Origin: Azospirillum sp. 412522 | GTDB lineage: Bacteria; Pseudomonadota; Alphaproteobacteria; Azospirillales; Azospirillaceae | NCBI RefSeq assembly: GCF_019805165.1 | Contig: NZ_RWIJ01000001.1 | Span: 1 to 64,000 of the forward strand | Length of the DNA: 64,000 nt | Direction of reading: 5' to 3' | Shown here: piece after piece, positions 1-8,879 of the stretch | Numbering within the stretch: the stretch's first letter is position 1 | Layout of the letters: each line of letters begins with the position of its first letter | Program-made: the position numbers and the translations under genes | The notes under the pieces: generated by a model | What the model saw: only the letters and a program-made list of their open reading frames with translations | Told to the model about the DNA's origin: nothing | The model's database searches: none

Positions 1-1723
<1,723 letters not shown>

Positions 1724-1757
1724 GCCGGTTCTCCTTCGATTCCGCTCGGCATGGACG

Positions 1758-1788
1758 GATATGGGGCTTCCAGCAATTGGAAGGTCAA
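1758..1788 (-). promoter_or_regulatory. CueR/MerR-type copper-responsive promoter of copA
   Basis: On the minus strand, TTGACC and CATATC hexamers are separated by 19 bp instead of 17. The spacer contains the dyad CTTCC-AATTGCT-GGAAG (1768-1784). An over-long spacer holding a CCTTCC/GGAAGG-like dyad is the hallmark of MerR-family activators; the E. coli copA promoter bound by CueR has nearly the same layout. It lies about 35 bp upstream of the copA start. The operator is read directly; the regulator is inferred. Confidence 0.88.
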
Positions 1789-1914
1789 GGGGCGGATCGC
1801 CGCAGAGCCGCAACTTCCTGAACAGAAGGCCCCTAAACAGAAAATCGCTGAACAAATGGCCGGACGGGGCGTTCGTGTCCTGACGCCGCGCAACCTGCCC
1901 GAAGGGACCGCCCC

Positions 1915-2475
1915 TTGACCCGCCTGACCATCGCCGAGGCGCAGAGCCGCGTTTCGCATATGCTGACCCATGACGTGGTCGAGGATCTGCGCGCCGTGGA
2001 GTATGAGACGCCGCCGCTGGCCGACGCTCCCTCCGCCACGCCTCTGACCGACCTGCGGCGGACCGACGTCACCTTCAGCCACGCCCCCGGCTCGCCCGAC
2101 TGCCTCTATCGCATCGGCGCCTTCGGCGATTCGCTGCTGATGCGGCTGCAACTGAATGTCCGGCGCTTCGTCGCGATCTATCAGGTGCCGGTGACGGATC
2201 CGATCGACAGCAACACCATCGCCCCGCATTTCGAGCGCTGGGCCATCGGCGCCGGCCACGCCGGCTGGACCATCGGCTGGCGCGACGGCGTCGACCCCTG
2301 GAAGCAGGACGTCCGGGTGGTGGAGACCTATTGCTACGCCATGCTGCCGGAAGACTTCCTGGACGAGCCGCTGACCCAGCTCTATTGGCGCACCGACCTG
2401 TTGCAGATGACCCGCGCCTTCATGCTGGAGGCGCGGCGGATGGGCATCCGGCTGTCGGCGCCCGACACGGTGTAA
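1915..2475 (+). CDS. Conserved hypothetical protein, 186 aa
   Basis: An unrecognised, probably cytoplasmic protein with no signal peptide or membrane segment. It has strong G/C third-position bias and is the only credible frame here. The start shown is TTG at 1915; an in-frame ATG at 1960 is an alternative that would shorten the product by 15 residues. The sequence is rich in aromatic and acidic residues in its second half ([26 protein letters not shown]), typical of a compact globular domain. It is divergent from copA and upstream of the TRIC-family gene, with 101 bp between them, so co-transcription is possible. No function is assigned. Confidence 0.6.
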   Translation: MTRLTIAEAQSRVSHMLTHDVVEDLRAVEYETPPLADAPSATPLTDLRRTDVTFSHAPGSPDCLYRIGAFGDSLLMRLQLNVRRFVAIYQVPVTDPIDSNTIAPHFERWAIGAGHAGWTIGWRDGVDPWKQDVRVVETYCYAMLPEDFLDEPLTQLYWRTDLLQMTRAFMLEARRMGIRLSAPDTV

Positions 2476-2576
2476 CGGAGGTTTCGGGAACGGAGGTTTT
2501 GCTTGGCGCGGCAGGGGCGGCCGTGCTCAATCGGTGTGCACACGATCCTCCGCAGAGTCCGCCCAAGAGTCCGCCC

Positions 2577-3221
2577 ATGCCGCCGCTTCCCATTCCCATG
2601 CCGACCGACCTGTCCGCCCTGCTGACGGTGATGGATTTCATCGGCGTCTTCGTCTTCGGCCTCAGCGGCGGCACGCTGGCGGTGCGCAAGCGGCTGGATC
2701 TGTTCGGGGTGATGGTTCTGTCGCTGGCGGCGGCCCTGGCGGGCGGCGTGGTCCGCGATGTGCTGATCGGCGCGCTGCCGCCGGCCAGCCTGCAGGACGA
2801 CCGCTATCTGATGGTGGCGCTCGCCGCCGGGCTGACCGCCTTCCTGTTCCACAAGCCGATCAACCGGCTGGGCAAGCCGGTGATGGTGCTGGACGCCGCC
2901 GGGCTGGCGCTGTTCACCGTCGCCGGCTGCGGCAAGGCGCTGTCCTATGGGTTGAGCCCGTTGCCGGCCGCCCTGCTGGGAGCGCTGACCGCCTGCGGCG
3001 GCGGAGCGGTGCGCGACCTGCTGGTGGCCGAGGTGCCGCGGGTGCTGCGCGAGGAGATCTACGCCATGGCCTCCTTGCTGGGGGCCGCGGTGGTGATCGC
3101 CGGCCAGCGGCTGGACCTGCCGCCGGTGCCGGTCGCGGTGGTCGGCGCGCTGGCGGTGTTCGTGCTGCGCGTGGTGAGCGTGCTGCGCAACTGGAGCGCG
3201 CCGCGGGCGCCGGGGAGTTGA
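2577..3221 (+). CDS. TRIC-family (UPF0126, YicG/YadS-like) membrane protein
   Basis: A 214-residue inner-membrane protein of the trimeric intracellular cation channel / UPF0126 family. About seven hydrophobic helices are visible in two tandem halves, each holding the family's glycine motif: GGVVRDVLIG in the first half and GGGAVRDLLVAE in the second. The internal duplication and length (about 200-210 aa) match the family. The ATG at 2577 was chosen; an ATG at 2598 is in frame and could equally serve. Family members are K+-permeable channels in structural studies; some have also been linked to glycine uptake, so the substrate is uncertain. It converges on the binding-protein gene that follows. 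Confidence 0.85.
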   Translation: MPPLPIPMPTDLSALLTVMDFIGVFVFGLSGGTLAVRKRLDLFGVMVLSLAAALAGGVVRDVLIGALPPASLQDDRYLMVALAAGLTAFLFHKPINRLGKPVMVLDAAGLALFTVAGCGKALSYGLSPLPAALLGALTACGGGAVRDLLVAEVPRVLREEIYAMASLLGAAVVIAGQRLDLPPVPVAVVGALAVFVLRVVSVLRNWSAPRAPGS

Positions 3222-3253
3222 AAAAACGCCCTCCCCCGGGACGGGAGAGGGCG
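3221..3253 (-). terminator. Rho-independent terminator of the periplasmic binding-protein gene
   Basis: A perfect 7-bp stem CGCCCTC/GAGGGCG (3227-3233 with 3247-3253) is followed on the minus strand by six T residues. It lies 18 bp after the stop codon at 3271 and abuts the stop codon of the convergent TRIC gene. Confidence 0.8.
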
Positions 3254-3270
3254 CGTCTGGGACGCTTACA

Positions 3271-4533
3271 TCAAGCCCGCTTGCCCCAGCCCGGCATCGG
3301 GAAGACCGGGTCGGCTTCGGCCGAGGCCTTCGGCAGGACCACGGTCGGGCGCAGCTTGTGGTTCTGGATGCAGGCGGAGATCAGGTTGGTGTTCTGGCCC
3401 TTGTCGTCGAAGGTGATCGCCGGGCCGACCATCAGCTTGTCCGACAGGTTGGTCTGGCGCAGCGCCGCCAGCATCGCCGAAGCCTCCGCCGTGCCGGCGC
3501 GCTTGAAGGCGTCGGCGGCGATCAGGATCGCCTCGAAGGTGAAGGCGACGTTGAAGGCGTAGCCCTCGAACCGGTCGTTGGGGAACTGCTTCCTGAAGGC
3601 CGCCTCGACCCGCTTGGTCATCGCCGCCTTGGGATCATACCAGGGCAGGTTGGTGATGGCGAAGTCGGCGTATTTGCCCAGCACCTTGTAGAACTGCTCG
3701 TCATAGAGGCCGGGCGAGCCGGGCGAGACGATGCCCTTCGGCTCCCAGCGCTGCTTCACCATCTCGCGCACCATCATGATGGCGTCGTTGGCGCGGGTGG
3801 TGACGATGGCAAGCTCGGCGCCGGTGCCCTTGGCCTTCGCCACCTCGACCGCCAGATCCTGCGCCTTCGGGTCGTAGGAGATCGACTCCACGATCTGGAA
3901 CGGCATGTCGAGCTTGGGGAACAGCGCGTCGATGGCGGCCTTGTTCGCCATGCCGAACGTGTCGTTGGCATGCAGGAAGACGGCCGTCTTCGGCGTGGTG
4001 CCGGTGGCGGCGAACAGGTCCTTCATCAGCGACATCCCGTTCGTCACCAGCATGGTGGAAGTCGGGAAGTTGCGGAAGACGGTCTTGTAGCCCTGCTCCG
4101 TCAGCTTGTCGGCGGCGGCGATGTTCATCACCAGCGGCACGCCGCGCTGCTCGCAGACCTGGGCGGCGGCGGCCGTCTGGCCGCTGTCGAAGGCGCCGAC
4201 GATGACGTGGGCGCCGTCGTTGATCAGCTTTTCCGTGCGCGAGCGGGCGACGTCCGCGTTCGATTCGGTGTCGGCCGACAGCACCTCCACCTTGTAGCCG
4301 AGCTCGGACAGCACCGCCGGGGCGATGTCGGCGCCGCGCTGGCAGGCCTGCCCGGCCTGGGCCAGCAGGCCGGAGCGCGGCAGCAGCACGCCGACCTTCA
4401 GCGTGGTGTCCTGGGCGAAGACCGGCGCGCGGCCGAAGCCGGCCAGCACGCCGCCGGCGATGGCCGCCTGCCCCAGCGTGCGGCGGGAAAGGGCGAGTCC
4501 TCCGGTGGAACGGTTCTTATGATCGTTGGTCAT
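3271..4533 (-). CDS. Branched-chain-amino-acid-type ABC transporter substrate-binding protein
   Basis: A 420-residue periplasmic binding protein of the Peripla_BP_6 (LivJ/LivK-like) family. The N-terminus has SRRTLGQ followed by a hydrophobic stretch ending in AFA-like VFAQD, which looks like a Tat-type signal peptide. The mature part starts TLKVGVLLPRSG and shows the usual two-lobed layout, with typical segments near DGAHVIVGAFDSGQT and FEGYAFNVAFTFEAILIAADA. The ATG at 4533 was chosen because it places the signal peptide at the N-terminus. No permease or ATPase genes adjoin it, so it is an orphan binding protein or works with a transporter elsewhere. Its ligand cannot be read from the sequence; branched amino acids, urea, amides and aromatic acids are all possible for this family. 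Confidence 0.9.
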   Translation of the reverse strand: MTNDHKNRSTGGLALSRRTLGQAAIAGGVLAGFGRAPVFAQDTTLKVGVLLPRSGLLAQAGQACQRGADIAPAVLSELGYKVEVLSADTESNADVARSRTEKLINDGAHVIVGAFDSGQTAAAAQVCEQRGVPLVMNIAAADKLTEQGYKTVFRNFPTSTMLVTNGMSLMKDLFAATGTTPKTAVFLHANDTFGMANKAAIDALFPKLDMPFQIVESISYDPKAQDLAVEVAKAKGTGAELAIVTTRANDAIMMVREMVKQRWEPKGIVSPGSPGLYDEQFYKVLGKYADFAITNLPWYDPKAAMTKRVEAAFRKQFPNDRFEGYAFNVAFTFEAILIAADAFKRAGTAEASAMLAALRQTNLSDKLMVGPAITFDDKGQNTNLISACIQNHKLRPTVVLPKASAEADPVFPMPGWGKRA

Positions 4534-4584
4534 GGTGCTGCGGGGGCCTTCTGGCTGGTCGCACTGCGGTTCGTGTCGACCGAA

Positions 4585-4613
4585 GATTCCACCGCGCGCC
4601 CCCTCCCTGTCAA
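4585..4613 (-). promoter_or_regulatory. Possible sigma-70 promoter of the binding-protein gene
   Basis: The minus strand has a perfect TTGACA followed after 17 bp by GGAATC, about 50 bp upstream of the start at 4533. The -35 is excellent and the -10 poor, so this may need an activator or may be fortuitous. Confidence 0.3.
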
Positions 4614-4784
4614 AGCGGAATCGTCGAACTCCTTCAAGGCGCAACGGAATGGCCGTCATGCCCGGCAGCGGCGCCGTCGGAGAGTGTGCGGCGCAAACGC
4701 GGTGCGACGGCGGGATCCCCTTGAAGGGAGAGCGGTCCGGACACAGGTGAGGGGACGGGTTGCGACGGAATTGAGAACGATCTC

Positions 4785-5573
4785 GTGTTGAGCTTGGCGC
4801 GGAAGCTGTGGGCGGAGGCCACCTCGGGCGCTCCCTCGGCCGGGCGGGCGGGACCGGCGTCGGTGCCGCGCGGCATGCGCGTCTATGCGGTCGGCGACAT
4901 CCACGGCAGGCTCGACCTGCTCGACCAGATGCTGGGCCAGATCGCCCGCGATGCCGACCAGGCGCCGAGCCTGCTGAAATACCTCGTCTTCCTCGGCGAT
5001 TACGTCGACCGCGGCCCGGACTCGCGGCTGGTGATCGAACGGCTCGCCTGCGGGCTGCCGCCGGCCATCGGCGCGGTGTTCCTGCGCGGCAACCACGAGG
5101 ACACGATGCTGGGCTTCCTGTCGGACCTGCGCGTCGCCCCCGGCTGGCTGACCTATGGCGGCGACGCGACCCTGGAGAGCTACGGCGTCCCCGCCCCCGG
5201 TCCCGACGCGCCGGTCGAACACCTGCAACAGGCGCAGATGATGCTGAACGGCGTGCTCCCTCCCCATCACCGCGCCTTCCTGGCGGGCTTGCGCAACCAT
5301 CTGACCATCGGCGACTACCACTTCGTCCATGCCGGCGTCCGCCCCGGCGTGCCCCTCGACCAGCAGGACGACAAGGACCGGCTGTGGATCCGCGAGGCCT
5401 TCCTGGCGTCGCGCGCCGACCACGGCAAGGTGGTGGTGCACGGCCACACCATCGCCCCGGAACCGGAACTGCTGCCCAACCGCATCGGCATCGACACCGG
5501 CGCCTACGCCACCAACCGCCTGACCGCCCTGGTGCTGGAAGGGACGGACCGGCGGTTCCTGTGCACGGTGTGA
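4785..5573 (+). CDS. PPP-family serine/threonine protein phosphatase / metallophosphoesterase
   Basis: A 262-residue cytoplasmic phosphatase of the calcineurin-like PPP family. The ordered metal-binding motifs are intact: GDIHG at 37-41, GDYVDRG at 71-77, GNHE at 102-105, then HAGV and VVHGHT with the distal histidines. These residues bind two metal ions that hydrolyse a phosphoester. The first 30 residues are Ala/Gly-rich and probably disordered. The start is GTG at 4785. Related bacterial enzymes include PrpA/PrpB and diadenosine-tetraphosphatase-like proteins; the conserved DYVDRG favours protein phosphatase, but the substrate is not determinable here. It stands alone, divergent from the binding-protein gene. 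Confidence 0.92.
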   Translation: MLSLARKLWAEATSGAPSAGRAGPASVPRGMRVYAVGDIHGRLDLLDQMLGQIARDADQAPSLLKYLVFLGDYVDRGPDSRLVIERLACGLPPAIGAVFLRGNHEDTMLGFLSDLRVAPGWLTYGGDATLESYGVPAPGPDAPVEHLQQAQMMLNGVLPPHHRAFLAGLRNHLTIGDYHFVHAGVRPGVPLDQQDDKDRLWIREAFLASRADHGKVVVHGHTIAPEPELLPNRIGIDTGAYATNRLTALVLEGTDRRFLCTV

Positions 5574-5751
5574 GGGGATCGTCCGGCTGAAGCCGGGAAA
5601 GCCGGTTCCGGGGCAAGCACTAAAAAGCACATCTGTACCGATGGAAGCGTCCAGCCAACGGTTCACGGCGCATAATGACGGCCTTCACGACGCGGGCGTG
5701 CCTGCGCATCCCGCAAGCGGTACGCCCACGCCTCACCTCAGGGAGGGGCAC

Positions 5752-6156
5752 ATGGATCGTCAAGCCGTATACCAGGAGATCACCGACGTCTTCGGGCTGG
5801 TTCCATCCTTCTTCAAGGAATTGCCCGATACCACCGTCGAAGCCGAATGGCGCCTGTTCAAAGCCGTTCAGGTCGATGACGGGCCGATCCCGCAGAAATA
5901 TCGCGAACTGATCGGCCTGGGGATCGCCGCCATCACGAAGTGCCGTTACTGCGTCTTTTACCATACCGCGCTCGCCAGGCTGTTCGGCGCGACCGCGGAC
6001 GAGATCGAGGCCGCGGTCCATTACGCGAAATCCAGCGCGGGCTGGAGCGCCTATCTGAACGGCATGCAGGTGGATTACGACAGCTTCACACGGGAGGTCG
6101 ATCAGGCCTGCGACCATGTGCGGAGCCAGATGTCGCAACAGCAGCGCGCCGCCTGA
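5752..6156 (+). CDS. AhpD-like carboxymuconolactone-decarboxylase-family protein
   Basis: A 134-residue all-helical protein of the AhpD/CMD family. The redox motif C64-RY-C67 followed by H71 (CRYCVFYH) is the CxxC-x3-H signature of alkylhydroperoxidase D-like enzymes, in which the two cysteines cycle between thiol and disulfide. It probably acts in peroxide detoxification or as a general thiol-disulfide peroxidase. No ahpC lies nearby, so the specific partner is unknown. A clear GGGAGGGG ribosome site precedes the ATG at 5752. The gene ends facing two tRNA-Pro genes, with a bidirectional hairpin between. Confidence 0.88.
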   Translation: MDRQAVYQEITDVFGLVPSFFKELPDTTVEAEWRLFKAVQVDDGPIPQKYRELIGLGIAAITKCRYCVFYHTALARLFGATADEIEAAVHYAKSSAGWSAYLNGMQVDYDSFTREVDQACDHVRSQMSQQQRAA

Positions 6157-6194
6157 GCGCGGCGCCTGACAGGGCACCAGTCCAGAACGAAGAA

Positions 6195-6230
6195 GGGCTT
6201 CCGGATTTCTCCGGAAGCCCTTGTCTTTTT
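6195..6230. terminator. Bidirectional hairpin terminator (copy 1)
   Basis: Perfect 10-bp arms GGGCTTCCGG (6195-6204) and CCGGAAGCCC (6211-6220) are followed on the plus strand by TTGTCTTTTT. It can end the AhpD-like gene on the plus strand and tRNA-Pro copy 1 on the minus strand. Confidence 0.8.
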
Positions 6231-6306
6231 GGTCGGAGAGAGAGGATTCGAACCTCCGGCCCCTGCCTCCCGAAAGCAGTGCTCTACCAGGCTGAGCTAC
6301 TCTCCG
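6230..6306 (-). tRNA. tRNA-Pro (anticodon CGG), copy 1
   Basis: A complete 77-nt tRNA including the encoded 3' CCA. Acceptor arms CGGAGAG/CTCTCCG pair perfectly. The anticodon stem CTGCT/GGCAG encloses the loop TTCGGGA, so the anticodon is CGG, decoding the proline codon CCG. The T arm has GGTTCGAATCC. It matches the bacterial tRNA-Pro(CGG) pattern closely. Confidence 0.97.
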
Positions 6307-6361
6307 GTCCTGTCGCCGGCGGCCTGTCACTGTGGAGTGCGCCGTCCGTCGGTGGAGGGGG

Positions 6362-6390
6362 TGTATAAACGGTTCCGGCAGCCTGCGCAA
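6362..6390 (-). promoter_or_regulatory. tRNA-Pro copy 1 promoter
   Basis: The minus strand carries TTGCGC, 17 bp, TATACA, about 55 bp upstream of the tRNA 5' end. The same hexamers and spacing precede copy 2, although the -35 and most of the spacer lie outside the duplicated sequence. That retention supports a real promoter. Confidence 0.75.
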
Positions 6391-6473
6391 TGCAAAGTCA
6401 CAGCCCGACGGGCGCATTTTTGCCATGACGCTGGAACATGGAGGCGCTGGAGAAACAGGCCTGAAACGACGAA

Positions 6474-6509
6474 GGGCTTCCGGATTTCTCCGGAAGCCCT
6501 TGTCTTTTT
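6474..6509. terminator. Bidirectional hairpin terminator (copy 2)
   Basis: Same 10-bp stem and T-rich tail as at 6195-6230; here it lies between the two tRNA-Pro genes and would end copy 2 on the minus strand. Confidence 0.75.
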
Positions 6510-6585
6510 GGTCGGAGAGAGAGGATTCGAACCTCCGGCCCCTGCCTCCCGAAAGCAGTGCTCTACCAGGCTGAGCTACTCTCCG
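6509..6585 (-). tRNA. tRNA-Pro (anticodon CGG), copy 2
   Basis: Identical in every base to the tRNA at 6230-6306: anticodon CGG, encoded CCA, perfect acceptor stem. It has its own promoter and hairpin and is probably transcribed independently. Confidence 0.97.
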
Positions 6586-6640
6586 GTCCTGTCGCCGGCG
6601 GCCTGTCACTGTGGAGTGCGCCGTCCGCCGGTGGAGGGGG

Positions 6641-6669
6641 TGTATAAACGGTCCGGGTCGGGGGCGCAA
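6641..6669 (-). promoter_or_regulatory. tRNA-Pro copy 2 promoter
   Basis: TTGCGC, 17 bp, TATACA on the minus strand. The spacer sequence differs from copy 1 while both hexamers and the spacing are the same. Confidence 0.75.
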
Positions 6670-6729
6670 CGCAAAAAACGCGTCGTCTCCAAAAAGATCC
6701 GGGCCGCCGGACCGCCCCCTCCCGTGCGG

Positions 6730-7758
6730 TCAGAAATCGCGATCGATCACGAAATCAATGACTTCCAGCAGGGCCTGCTTGACCGGCCCGTCGGCGAACA
6801 GCCCCAGGCTGTCGCGGGCGATCGAGCCGTAATGGCGCGCCCGCTCCACCGTGTCCTTCAGGGCGTTGTGGCGGGCCATCAGCGACTGGGCGCGCTCCAG
6901 GTCGCCGTCCTTCTGGTCCAGCTCCTCCATCACCCGGCGCCAGAAGGCGCGTTCCTCGTCGTTGCCGCGGCGGAAGGCCAGCACGACCGGCAGGGTGATC
7001 TTGCCCTCGCGGAAATCGTCGCCGACCGTCTTGCCCAGCTTCGCCTGCAGGGCCGAGTAGTCCAGCACGTCGTCGACCAGCTGGAAGGCGATGCCGAGAT
7101 TCATGCCGTAGTCGTAGAGCGCCATCTCCTCCGCCTGGGGACGGTCGGCGACGACGGCGCCGACGCGGCAGGCGGCGGCGAACAGCTCGGCGGTCTTGCC
7201 CTTGATGACTTCGAGATAGGCCTGCTCGCTGGTCTCGGTGTCGTTGGTGGTGCGCAGCTGCAGCACCTCGCCCTCGGCGATGATGGCGGACGCGCCGGAC
7301 AGGATGCGCAGCACGTCGAGCGACTGCACCTCCACCATCATCTCGAAGGCGCGGGAGAACAGGAAGTCGCCGACCAGCACGCTGGCCTTGTTGCCGAACA
7401 CCGCGTTGGCCGAGGCCATGCCGCGGCGCAGGTCGCTTTCGTCGACCACGTCGTCGTGCAGCAGGGTGGCGCTGTGGATGAACTCCACCACCGCGGCCAG
7501 CAGCCGGTGATGCTCGCCCTGGTAGCCGCACAGGTTGGCGGCGGCCAGCGTCAGCACCGGGCGCAGGCGCTTGCCGCCGGCGGCGATCAGGTAGCCGGCG
7601 AGCTGGGGAATCATCTCGACCTGCGACTGCATGCGGTCGAGGATGATCTGGTTGACGGCGCTGAGGTCCTCGGCCACCAAAGCGGTCAGGTCGTCGAGCG
7701 GGGTAGACTTGCGCCGTTTCGGCTCGAAGTTGGTCACGACCGCCAAGGTCGACTCCAC
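6730..7758 (-). CDS. Long-chain trans-polyprenyl diphosphate synthase (ubiquinone side chain)
   Basis: A 342-residue isoprenyl diphosphate synthase that adds isopentenyl units to an allylic primer to make the ubiquinone tail. Both Asp-rich motifs are present: DDVVD at 102-106 (in LLHDDVVDESDLRRG) and DDVLD at 229-233 (in FQLVDDVLDY). GGKRLRP at 61-67 binds isopentenyl diphosphate. Length and motifs match IspB/DdsA octaprenyl-to-decaprenyl synthases; chain length (C40 or C50) cannot be read directly, though alphaproteobacteria mostly use Q10. The start is GTG at 7758. It is divergent from the DUF2007 gene and has a good promoter at 7789-7816. Confidence 0.94.
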   Translation of the reverse strand: MESTLAVVTNFEPKRRKSTPLDDLTALVAEDLSAVNQIILDRMQSQVEMIPQLAGYLIAAGGKRLRPVLTLAAANLCGYQGEHHRLLAAVVEFIHSATLLHDDVVDESDLRRGMASANAVFGNKASVLVGDFLFSRAFEMMVEVQSLDVLRILSGASAIIAEGEVLQLRTTNDTETSEQAYLEVIKGKTAELFAAACRVGAVVADRPQAEEMALYDYGMNLGIAFQLVDDVLDYSALQAKLGKTVGDDFREGKITLPVVLAFRRGNDEERAFWRRVMEELDQKDGDLERAQSLMARHNALKDTVERARHYGSIARDSLGLFADGPVKQALLEVIDFVIDRDF

Positions 7759-7788
7759 GGATGATTGACGCCAGAATTTGCGCTAGGG

Positions 7789-7816
7789 AGCATAACGGCC
7801 TAGGCTCTTCGGTCAA
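7789..7816 (-). promoter_or_regulatory. Sigma-70-type promoter of the polyprenyl synthase
   Basis: The minus strand has TTGACC, 16 bp, TATGCT, placing transcription start about 25 nt before the GTG at 7758. Both hexamers are close to consensus. Confidence 0.6.
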
Positions 7817-7846
7817 GTCCGCAGGGGGCCGTTCTTTCGAGACACC

Positions 7847-8053
7847 ATGACCGAACTGCTGCGCACCACCGATCCCGTCCGGCTGTCCTGGCTGGTCGCC
7901 CTGCTGGCCGACGCCGGAATCGAGGCGATCGTGCTGGACAGCCACACCAGCATCCTGGAGGGATCCATCGGCGCCATCCCCCGGCGGCTGATGGTCGATA
8001 CCGACGACGCCGCGCAGGCCGTCCGCATCCTGCGCGAGGCCGGCGAAGCGTGA
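7847..8053 (+). CDS. DUF2007-family small protein
   Basis: A 68-residue cytoplasmic protein of the DUF2007 family (a putative PII-like signal-transducing fold). It has the typical features: an N-terminal RTTDPVRLSWLVALLADAGI segment of the family, a central VLDSHTSILEGSIG and a closing RRLMVDTDDAAQAVRILREAG strand-helix. Its stop codon overlaps the GTG start of the methyltransferase in the sequence GTGA, so the two are translationally coupled. Members of this family are very commonly paired with this methyltransferase in alphaproteobacteria, but the biochemical role is unknown. Confidence 0.85.
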   Translation: MTELLRTTDPVRLSWLVALLADAGIEAIVLDSHTSILEGSIGAIPRRLMVDTDDAAQAVRILREAGEA

Positions 8054-8820
8054 GCGACCTTATCGTTCCGGTTCCGGAACCAGGCAATGAAGCGGCGGTG
8101 GATTACCTGCTGAACGGCCGGGTGAGGCTGCTCCAGCCCGAAGGCGGCTATCGCGCCGCCATCGACCCGGTCTTCCTCGCCGCCATCACCGCCGCCACTG
8201 CCGGCGAGCGGGTGCTGGATGTCGGCACCGGCACCGGGGCTGCGGCACTGTGCCTCGCCGTCCGGGTGCCGGGCGTTGCGGTGGTGGGGCTGGAACAGCG
8301 GGCCGACGCCTGCGCCTTCGCCCGCTGCAATGCCGCGCTCAGCGGCGTCGCGGAGCGGGTGGCCGTGGTGGAGGGCGACCTGCTGGCCCCGCCGGACGCG
8401 CTGGGCGGCGCCGGATTCGACCGGGTGATGATGAATCCGCCCTACCTGAAGGCGGGCGCCGCCAGCGTGCCGCCCGACGACTGGAAGGCGGCGGCGAATG
8501 TGGAGGGCGCGGCGGGGCTGGCCGACTGGGTGCGCTTCGCCGGCCGCATGCTGAAGCCGCGCGGAACGCTGACCATGGTCCACCGCGCCGACCGGATCGA
8601 CGACGTCCTGCAGGCGCTGCGCGGCCGGTTCGGCAGCCTCGTCCTGGTGCCGCTGTGGCCGAAGCCGGGGGTGGAGGCCAGGCGGCTGCTGCTGGTCGCG
8701 CGCAAGGGCGGCAAGGCGCCGGCCCGCCTGACCGCCGGCCTGACCGTGCACAGGGCCGAGGGCGGTTACAGCCCGGCGGCGGAGCGGGTTCTGCGCGAGG
8801 CGGAAGCGTTGGTCTTCTAG
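8050..8820 (+). CDS. TrmN6/YfiC-like SAM-dependent N6-adenine methyltransferase
   Basis: A 256-residue Rossmann-fold methyltransferase. The SAM-binding motif DVGTGTG is at 57-63, an acidic motif at GLEQRAD, and the catalytic NPPY at 129-132 marks amino-group methylation of adenine. Overall length and layout fit tRNA1(Val) (adenine-37-N6)-methyltransferase, the usual annotation of this family, though HemK-like or rRNA enzymes share NPPY. The start is GTG at 8050, overlapping the DUF2007 stop by 4 nt. The S49 peptidase gene follows after 59 bp. The exact RNA target is inference. Confidence 0.85.
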   Translation: MSDLIVPVPEPGNEAAVDYLLNGRVRLLQPEGGYRAAIDPVFLAAITAATAGERVLDVGTGTGAAALCLAVRVPGVAVVGLEQRADACAFARCNAALSGVAERVAVVEGDLLAPPDALGGAGFDRVMMNPPYLKAGAASVPPDDWKAAANVEGAAGLADWVRFAGRMLKPRGTLTMVHRADRIDDVLQALRGRFGSLVLVPLWPKPGVEARRLLLVARKGGKAPARLTAGLTVHRAEGGYSPAAERVLREAEALVF

Positions 8821-8879
8821 CTTTTTTTAGCGGGGGCGGAGCCTTTCAATCGGGAGACTTCAATCCCATCTCTGCCGGC

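Larger units (their letters stand above)
6192..6373. repeat. tRNA-Pro repeat unit, copy 1 (182 bp)
   Basis: First copy of a direct duplication. Copy 2 is at 6471-6652, offset by exactly 279 bp, and differs at one base (T in copy 1, C in copy 2, within GTCGGT/GCCGGT). The unit holds a hairpin, a complete tRNA-Pro gene and the -10 region of its promoter. Confidence 0.97.
6471..6652. repeat. tRNA-Pro repeat unit, copy 2 (182 bp)
   Basis: Second copy of the unit at 6192-6373, with one mismatch. The 97 bp between the copies is not duplicated and contains no gene. Confidence 0.97.

Noticed and set aside
6229..7764. Plus-strand protein containing repeated GERGFEPP segments
   Set aside because: The repeated segment is the antisense translation of the two tRNA-Pro genes; the rest is antisense to the polyprenyl synthase.
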